Below are positions 1 to 5,224 of a stretch of 7,841 nt of DNA, one piece after another. The translations under genes were made by a program, and so were the position numbers. The notes beneath the pieces were generated by a model. The model was given only the letters and a program-made list of their open reading frames with translations. It had not been told where the DNA came from and did not search any database. Position 1 is the stretch's first letter; every line of letters starts with the position of its first letter. Source of the DNA: JBCDBW01 sp039182965 (GTDB lineage Bacteria; Verrucomicrobiota; Verrucomicrobiia; Verrucomicrobiales; DEV007); NCBI GenBank assembly GCA_039182965.1, contig JBCDBW010000157.1:1-7841 (forward strand), given 5' to 3'.

Positions 1-18
1 CGATTCCGCCGCGAAAAG

Positions 19-46
19 TTCGCATAATTATATTTGTTATGATAAT
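19..46 (+). promoter_or_regulatory. Candidate sigma70-type promoter for the metalloprotease gene
   Basis: A TTCGCA element (19-24) lies 16 bases before GATAAT (41-46), which matches five of six bases of the -10 consensus; the -35 match is only four of six. Transcription would start near position 53 and leave a leader of about 90 bases before the GTG start at 142. The element sits in the only strongly AT-rich stretch near the gene. The assignment rests on consensus matching and context only. Confidence 0.3.
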
Positions 47-50
47 TATA
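24..50. repeat. Repeated palindromic 9-mer ATAATTATA in an AT-rich island
   Basis: ATAATTATA occurs at 24-32 and again at 42-50, exactly 18 bases start to start. The inner octamer ATAATTAT is its own reverse complement, so each copy is a small palindrome. The two copies flank and overlap the putative -10 region. This layout could be a paired operator, or simply AT-rich promoter DNA. Confidence 0.5.
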
Positions 51-141
51 GATCAGCAGCCCGGATGGCTTTATACAACTCCATCCCAGAAACCATCGAA
101 CGATTCCTCCTTCCCGGGACCCATCGATTTGAAACACCAAG

Positions 142-3100
142 GTGAAGCACATCTCTCCAAACCGGTCCCCTCTCAGGCAGCCTCGGTCTTGGGCAACAAT
201 CGCCGCCCTCACCCCGCTGGTCCTCTTCGTCGTGCTGATCATCTTATCACCCCCGAAAAACTCGCCCGAAGATCCTTCCCTCCCCGAACCGACTCTCACC
301 GTCTCTCCCTCCTCTTCTCCAGGACACTCAAGCCCTAACAGAGTCTCCCAAAGAGAAGCCGCACCTTCGGTTGATCCCGCCGACGACGAATCCTTCTTCA
401 CACCCCGAACCCTCCCCCTTGTTCACTGGGCTTCTCAAGGACGCCCCTTCCGCATCCGTCTTGGCGAAGAAGAACCCATGCTCCTTCGCCTTCGACCAAC
501 AAAAGTAACCACCCAAAGCTTCCAAATCGCACTCGGACCAGATACCTCTCTGCCCACTTCCATTCGAACCTTTAGCGGCAACACCGCCTCAACCTCCGAA
601 TCCAGACGCCCGGCTCACATGGCCATTGTAAACGACGCCGTCTCCCTCTACCTGTCACTCGACGATGCGGACTACCGCATCTCCACCAATCCCGAGACCG
701 GCACCCTTGTCGCCCTTCAACTGCTGGCCCCAGATGGAGATGACACCGACTGCAATATCGACCACAACGGACTCGCCACGGTGACAAACAATCCCACGCT
801 TCCGCAGACCATCGGCGACCCCATTCCCGTCGAACTTACCCAAATCACGGAGGGATCCGCCATTGCCAACGCCCAAGGCGAAATCGAAGAAGCTCGCGTC
901 GATCATCCCCAGTTTCGCCTCGGTCCTAAATACGATGCTTCACTCGTCGATATGCTCATGATTTTCGTTCTCGACAAACGCACCACCGGCAATAACTCAT
1001 CTTCATACCCTTCCACTGCTGCTGATTTTCTCGCCCTCGCCGCCACGGTGAACGACGTCTACGAAAGACAGCTCGGCCTCCGCCCCCTCCTTCAGGAGAT
1101 CATCCTTAATCCCGACCAACCCTCCGTCTCCGATCCCGGTCAAAACCTATCCGCCTTCCGCTCTTGGCTCGATTCAAATCGCCCTCGCTCCACATATAGT
1201 TGGGGCCACGCCGCTCGCTTTGGCTTGGTCGACGGCTCAAGCGGCGGCGTCATCGGACGGGCCTACGTCGGAGCCTACGGCGGTAGCAGCGGCATTTCCG
1301 AAAACGAACCTCAGTTCAACTATGCCCTTCTCACCCATGAACTGGGCCACAACGTCGGCTCAAATCACACTAACGGAGGGGTCATGAATCCCTCCCTCTC
1401 AACAAGCGCCGAGGACTTCTACCGCACGGTCCAATCGAACACATCCCAAACCGGCGCTATCCAAGTCTACAACGATATGAGAACCGCTTCCCGCACCTAC
1501 GGCGAAGCCCCCCTCCGAAACGCCGCCGAAATCCCCTTCGGTACAGACGATACGATCAACGCCGGTCCCAACCCCGCGACCTTCAACCCGCTCACCAATG
1601 ATTCCGAAGGCGTCCTCCTCGGCGCCACAAATTCGCTCCTGTCACTCGTCGAAGTCGGTTCGGTCTTCCCCAAGGAAGCCGGCTCCGCCCAAGTCGTCGG
1701 GCAAGAAATCCGATTCATCCCCCAAACAGGTTACTCCGGTCAAGCATGGTTCACCTATACGCTTCAAGGAAACATTGGTAACGGAGGCCAAGGCTGGATG
1801 CACGCCGCGGACGTTTTTGTAAACGTCAATGGTTCATCCAATACTCCCTCCACCACTCCCCCCCTCAACACGACGGAAGACTTTGTCGAAACCGAGTTTT
1901 TCGAACCCATCCGCCTCAATGTCCTTCTCAATGACGAAGGCAGCGGCCGCCTCTGGATCGGTGAGGTCGACGTCGTGACCAGTCCCAATGGCCCCAATCA
2001 AAACGACAATGGCACTTCCCTCTCCCTCGTGGGGGCTCAGCTTCTCCAAGGCAACGGCTCCCTCGCTATCGAAACCCGCTTCACCAATCGTGACGGCTCG
2101 CCATCTCAAGACAACAACGGATATATCGTCTACACCCCCGGCGTCCCCGAACTGCCCGAAGTCATCATCCAATACACCGTACAAGATGCCAACGGGAACA
2201 CCCAAAACCAGATCGCCCGCCTCGGCGCCCCCTCCCGCCTCCTCGCCTCCGTCTCCCGCACCCTCCTCCGCGAGCCCCTTGGCGACCAAATCACCGTAAC
2301 CTTCGACCGCGCCAGCGCCGATAGCACTGCCAACGCCGAAACCGTCACCTTCAGTCTCTCGGGCACTGCAAATGCCGGACCCGCTGGCGCTGACTACGTC
2401 CTCTCCGGCGCCGCCTCATTCGACCCCGCAACGGGCAACGGCACCGTTCTCATCCCCCCAAACATCACCGCCGCAGACCTCATGATCTCCGTCGTGCAGG
2501 ATGACGTCCACGAAGCCCAGGAAACCATCCAACTCGACATTCTCAGCTCTTCCACCCTTCCCCTCAGCCAATTCAAAAGCTTCACCCTCAATGTCGTCGA
2601 TACGCTGGACCCACTTCTTAGCGAAAACTTCGACGACTTCCCCACCGGTTCAAACGCCACGCCGACCGACGGATGGAATAACGGCTCAGAAGATGACTTC
2701 AACTGGCGCGCCGATGCCAATGGCACCGCCTCCTCAAACACGGGCCCCTCTCAAGATCACACCAGTGGCAACGGCCGATACATGTATGTCGAATCCTCAA
2801 GCCCGAACTACCCCTCACGACGCGCCGACCTCATCAGCCCCATCCTCAATCTTGCCGGCGAATCGGGAGCAACTCTAACGTTTTTTTATAACATGTATGG
2901 CAGCAATATGGGGGACCTCCATGTCGATGTCTTTAACGGTTCCTCTTGGGTAAACGACCTCTTCCTCGTATCCGGACAACAACACACTAACGGCACTACC
3001 TGGACAGAAGCCAATGTCAGTCTCTCCGGTTTCCTCCAAGACGGAATCCGCGTCCGCTTCCGCGGAATTACCGGAAGCAATTTCCGTGGCGATATGGCAA

Positions 3101-3864
3101 TCGACGATGTCTCCATCGAGACGTCCGGAGCAAACACGAACACGGCACCCACAATACTCGCATCCCCAAACGGAAGCTCACCGAACCTCGGCGATTCGGT
3201 CTACCTCGCGGTCGCAGCCACCGGCTCTCCCGCACCCAACTACCAGTGGCGCCGTAACGGTGTGGATCTCCCCGGTGCCAATGCTCCAGCCTATCAAATC
3301 GCATCTTTTACTGCCGCACATGCCGGTTCTTACGACTGCGTAGCCTCCAATCCTGAGGGCTCCGTTACCAGTGACACGGCCATCCTCACCAACCCGTCCA
3401 GCCTCGACTACACCACCTGGCTCACCGGATTCCCCGAAGTCAGCGTCGTCTCTTCCAGCCCCCTCGACGACTTCGACGAGGATGGCCTCGTGGAGCTTCA
3501 GGAGTTCGCCCATGGGTTTCCGCCCAACGATGCCAATACCCCAGCCCAACCTGGAGTCTCCCAAGTCCTCAATCCTGATGATGACAAAACATACCTCCAA
3601 TTCACCTATCGCCGCCGCATCGGCGGCGCCGGAGTGACCGGCGTGGACTACACCGCCGACGGGGTCACCTACACAATCCAACTCAACTCAAGCCTGAACC
3701 CGGAAACTTGGAACAACCTCACCACCGCTACCGCCTCTCCGGTCGGCACTCCCGTCGATAACGGCGACGGCACTGAGACGGTCACCGTCCGCATCCTCCC
3801 CGCCATCAACGATTTCCCCAACGGCGAATGCTTCGCTCGCCTCACCATCTCCGAGTCTTCCTAG
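142..3864 (+). CDS. Exported reprolysin-like (M12B-type) zinc metalloprotease with multidomain adhesive tail
   Basis: This 1240-residue protein is probably an extracellular or surface-anchored endopeptidase; its substrate is unknown. A basic N-terminus and a hydrophobic segment (residues 17-36) without an obvious Ala-X-Ala site suggest a signal peptide or signal anchor, followed by a Ser/Pro-rich linker. Residues about 80-260 look like a propeptide. The catalytic domain (about 264-445) carries HELGHNVGSNH, giving zinc ligands H399, H403 and H409 and catalytic E400, with a Met-turn at M415. Downstream come two cadherin-like/Big_9-type domains (about 456-564 and 576-694), a Calx-beta domain (699-820, with D751-Y752 and the acidic D787/D788/E791/E794 segment), a MAM domain (824-993, ending IDDVSIE), an Ig domain (1003-1086, W1036, C1066), an EF-hand loop (D1110 to E1121) and a C-terminal beta domain typical of Verrucomicrobiota. 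GTG at 142 is the first start after an in-frame TGA at 130 and keeps the signal sequence intact. AAGG abuts the start, too close for a normal ribosome binding site. The family call is strong; the order of accessory domains is inferred by eye. Confidence 0.9.
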   Translation: MKHISPNRSPLRQPRSWATIAALTPLVLFVVLIILSPPKNSPEDPSLPEPTLTVSPSSSPGHSSPNRVSQREAAPSVDPADDESFFTPRTLPLVHWASQGRPFRIRLGEEEPMLLRLRPTKVTTQSFQIALGPDTSLPTSIRTFSGNTASTSESRRPAHMAIVNDAVSLYLSLDDADYRISTNPETGTLVALQLLAPDGDDTDCNIDHNGLATVTNNPTLPQTIGDPIPVELTQITEGSAIANAQGEIEEARVDHPQFRLGPKYDASLVDMLMIFVLDKRTTGNNSSSYPSTAADFLALAATVNDVYERQLGLRPLLQEIILNPDQPSVSDPGQNLSAFRSWLDSNRPRSTYSWGHAARFGLVDGSSGGVIGRAYVGAYGGSSGISENEPQFNYALLTHELGHNVGSNHTNGGVMNPSLSTSAEDFYRTVQSNTSQTGAIQVYNDMRTASRTYGEAPLRNAAEIPFGTDDTINAGPNPATFNPLTNDSEGVLLGATNSLLSLVEVGSVFPKEAGSAQVVGQEIRFIPQTGYSGQAWFTYTLQGNIGNGGQGWMHAADVFVNVNGSSNTPSTTPPLNTTEDFVETEFFEPIRLNVLLNDEGSGRLWIGEVDVVTSPNGPNQNDNGTSLSLVGAQLLQGNGSLAIETRFTNRDGSPSQDNNGYIVYTPGVPELPEVIIQYTVQDANGNTQNQIARLGAPSRLLASVSRTLLREPLGDQITVTFDRASADSTANAETVTFSLSGTANAGPAGADYVLSGAASFDPATGNGTVLIPPNITAADLMISVVQDDVHEAQETIQLDILSSSTLPLSQFKSFTLNVVDTLDPLLSENFDDFPTGSNATPTDGWNNGSEDDFNWRADANGTASSNTGPSQDHTSGNGRYMYVESSSPNYPSRRADLISPILNLAGESGATLTFFYNMYGSNMGDLHVDVFNGSSWVNDLFLVSGQQHTNGTTWTEANVSLSGFLQDGIRVRFRGITGSNFRGDMAIDDVSIETSGANTNTAPTILASPNGSSPNLGDSVYLAVAATGSPAPNYQWRRNGVDLPGANAPAYQIASFTAAHAGSYDCVASNPEGSVTSDTAILTNPSSLDYTTWLTGFPEVSVVSSSPLDDFDEDGLVELQEFAHGFPPNDANTPAQPGVSQVLNPDDDKTYLQFTYRRRIGGAGVTGVDYTADGVTYTIQLNSSLNPETWNNLTTATASPVGTPVDNGDGTETVTVRILPAINDFPNGECFARLTISESS

Positions 3865-3923
3865 TTTCGCTCCCACCGTCGACCGACGGCGGACTCCTCC
3901 AAAGACCCGTATCCCAGCGAAAC
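3864..3923 (+). terminator. Inverted-repeat structure at the 3' end of the metalloprotease gene
   Basis: GTTTCGCT (3864-3871, beginning with the last base of the stop codon) is perfectly complementary to AGCGAAAC (3916-3923). Inside this 8-bp outer stem lies a second hairpin, CCGTC (3876-3880) pairing with GACGG (3885-3889) across a GACC loop. No T-run follows, so it is not a classical intrinsic terminator. It may act as a 3' mRNA-stabilising fold or a weak terminator. Confidence 0.4.
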
Positions 3924-4140
3924 AAGACCACCAAGGCTCCCCACGCCCACGATCGATAGGGCCAATCGGCTTGATCGTCTGCAACGCCGTTCCCAAAACC
4001 CATTTACCTCCCCTTTTGCTCTCAACCCACTAACAGGTCATCCGACAAACCTCTCCCCCCCTCTTATCATTCCCCAATTCCCGCCTTCCCATCCTCCCCC
4101 ATTCCTCTAAACCATATGGGCAACAATCTCACGCCCGCCC
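3865..4140. other. Intergenic region between metalloprotease and channel genes
   Basis: This 276-base region has no convincing gene. After the inverted repeat ending at 3923 there is a weaker imperfect hairpin: ACGATC (3949-3954) pairs with GATCGT (3973-3978), with GCC/GGC pairing inside. From about 4000 to 4110 the + strand is pyrimidine-rich, with runs of C and CT. A 17-codon ATG frame (4116-4169) overlaps the channel start in another frame. A candidate promoter is listed separately. Confidence 0.6.
4042..4070 (+). promoter_or_regulatory. Candidate sigma70-type promoter for the channel gene
   Basis: CCGACA (4042-4047, four of six consensus bases) and TATCAT (4065-4070, five of six) are separated by the ideal 17 bases. 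Transcription would start near 4077, giving a leader of about 64 bases. The separate promoter and the 276-base gap suggest the channel is not co-transcribed tightly with the protease. This is consensus matching only. Confidence 0.3.
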
Positions 4141-5031
4141 ATGGTCGCCCTCTCCCGCAAAATAGTTGATTCCACTTGGTTCAATCTCTTCATCATCAGC
4201 ACCATCGTCGCCGCTGGCGTCGTCGTCGGTATCCAAACCTTCCCCAAGCTCGATGCTGACCACTCCACTCTCTGGGACGTCCTCAATCGCATTATCCTCG
4301 CCATCTTCACCATCGAAATCATCCTCAAGATGACCGCCCTCGCCCCAAAACCATTGGACTACTTCAAAGACGGCTGGAACATCTTCGACTTCACCATCGT
4401 CGCCGTCTGCTTCCTCCCCTTCGGCGGAGCCTACGCCGCTGTCCTCCGCCTCTTCCGCCTCCTCAGGGTCGTCCGACTCATCACTGTCATTCCCAAACTC
4501 CAAATCCTCGTCGGCGCCCTCCTCAAAAGCCTACCCTCCATGTTCTATGTCACCATCCTCCTCTTCCTCCTCTTCTATATCTACGCAGTCGTCGGTGTGA
4601 TGTTCTTCCGAGAAAACGACCCCGTCCACTTCGGCTCCCTCTGGACTTCACTCCTCTCCCTCTTTCGCGTCGTCACTCTCGAAGACTGGACCGATATCAT
4701 GTACATCCAAATGTACGGATCCGACGTCTACCAAGGCTTTAATAAGTCTGTCGACGGGATGACCGTCATCCCAAATGCGAGACCCATTCTCGGCGCCGCC
4801 TATTTCGTTTCCTTTGTCCTCATCGGCACCATGGTCATGCTCAACCTCGTTATCGGCGTCATCATCAATGGAATGGACGAAGCCCAAAAAGAAATCGCAG
4901 AACGAAACCTCCACGAACTCCTCAAAAACGACGACAAAGAAGCCATCGCTAAACTCGATCGCTCAAAGAAAATCGAGGCCCTCCGCGTTCAGCTCGAACA
5001 AATTACCGCCGAACTCGACCACCTGCGCTGA
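4141..5031 (+). CDS. Single-domain voltage-gated cation channel (NaChBac/NavAb family) with TLEDWTD filter
   Basis: The 296-residue inner-membrane protein has six transmembrane segments and should work as a tetramer passing Na+ and/or Ca2+ on depolarisation. S1 is about 14-34. S2 (about 45-65) contains the FTIE charge-transfer motif with F56 and E59. S3 has D83. S4 carries R103, R106, R109 and R112 at three-residue spacing, followed by the S4-S5 linker. S5 is about 125-155, the pore helix about 166-178 and the filter T179-L-E181-D182-W183-T-D185. S6 (about 217-243) keeps G229 and N235. The C-terminus forms a coiled coil with a/d residues I278, L281, L285, I288, L292 and L295. Length and layout match bacterial sodium channels, which mostly have TLESW; here the filter is more acidic. 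The segment between filter and S6 (about 184-216) is longer than in NaChBac as I recall it. ATG 4141 is the first in-frame ATG after the TAA at 4108 and leaves a normal short N-terminus; no Shine-Dalgarno sequence is visible. The fold is secure; ion selectivity is inferred. Confidence 0.95.
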   Translation: MVALSRKIVDSTWFNLFIISTIVAAGVVVGIQTFPKLDADHSTLWDVLNRIILAIFTIEIILKMTALAPKPLDYFKDGWNIFDFTIVAVCFLPFGGAYAAVLRLFRLLRVVRLITVIPKLQILVGALLKSLPSMFYVTILLFLLFYIYAVVGVMFFRENDPVHFGSLWTSLLSLFRVVTLEDWTDIMYIQMYGSDVYQGFNKSVDGMTVIPNARPILGAAYFVSFVLIGTMVMLNLVIGVIINGMDEAQKEIAERNLHELLKNDDKEAIAKLDRSKKIEALRVQLEQITAELDHLR

Positions 5032-5090
5032 ACGGTCCATCTCACGAGGCAGAGTGAACCTGACATTAAACGAATCCTAACTGAATAACG

Positions 5091-5116
5091 AATGCACGCA
5101 ATTTCACTTGCGCATT
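5091..5116 (+). other. Hairpin between channel and PA14 protein genes
   Basis: AATG (5091-5094) and CGCAA (5097-5101) pair with TTGCG (5108-5112) and CATT (5113-5116). This gives nine base pairs with a two-base bulge and a TTTCAC loop. It begins 60 bases after the channel stop codon. No T-run follows, so terminator function is uncertain; it could also be a protein-binding inverted repeat upstream of the next gene. Confidence 0.4.
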
Positions 5117-5141
5117 GATGAGGAACTCATACTTTCCCAGG

Positions 5142-5162
5142 TCGCGATCACCTATCGCGATC
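5142..5162. repeat. 8-bp direct repeat TCGCGATC upstream of the PA14 protein gene
   Basis: TCGCGATC occurs at 5142-5149 and 5155-5162, 13 bases start to start, and each copy contains the palindrome TCGCGA. The pair lies 63-83 bases before the ATG at 5225, a position suited to a regulator-binding site. No cognate regulator is present in the window. Confidence 0.45.
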
Positions 5163-5224
5163 TCCTCCCGTTTTTAAAACCACAAACTAGTCTCCGAGGG
5201 TGGGCGCCCCTCCTCTCCGGCATT

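Noticed and set aside
39..338. 99-codon + strand frame beginning in the AT island
   Set aside because: It overlaps the metalloprotease signal region in another frame, has low-complexity composition and no recognisable domain.
1834..2289. 151-codon frame on the - strand
   Set aside because: It lies wholly inside the second Big_9-type domain and the start of Calx-beta; it is Gly/Ala/Glu-rich, as expected from the antisense of C-ending codons.
3178..3681. 167-codon frame on the - strand
   Set aside because: It is antisense to the Ig, EF-hand and C-terminal domains of the protease, with shadow-like composition and no family resemblance.
3790..3864. PEP-CTERM or other C-terminal sorting signal on the metalloprotease
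   Set aside because: The C-terminus ends in a beta domain (FARLTISESS) with no PEP motif, transmembrane helix or basic tail.
4129..4503. 124-codon acidic frame on the - strand
   Set aside because: It is antisense to S1-S4 of the channel; the acidity is explained by reversed hydrophobic codons (GAN opposite NTC).
5108..5135. TTGCGC and TACTTT spaced 16 bases apart as a promoter for the PA14 gene
   Set aside because: The -10 match is only three of six bases and the -35 overlaps the hairpin stem; too weak to annotate.
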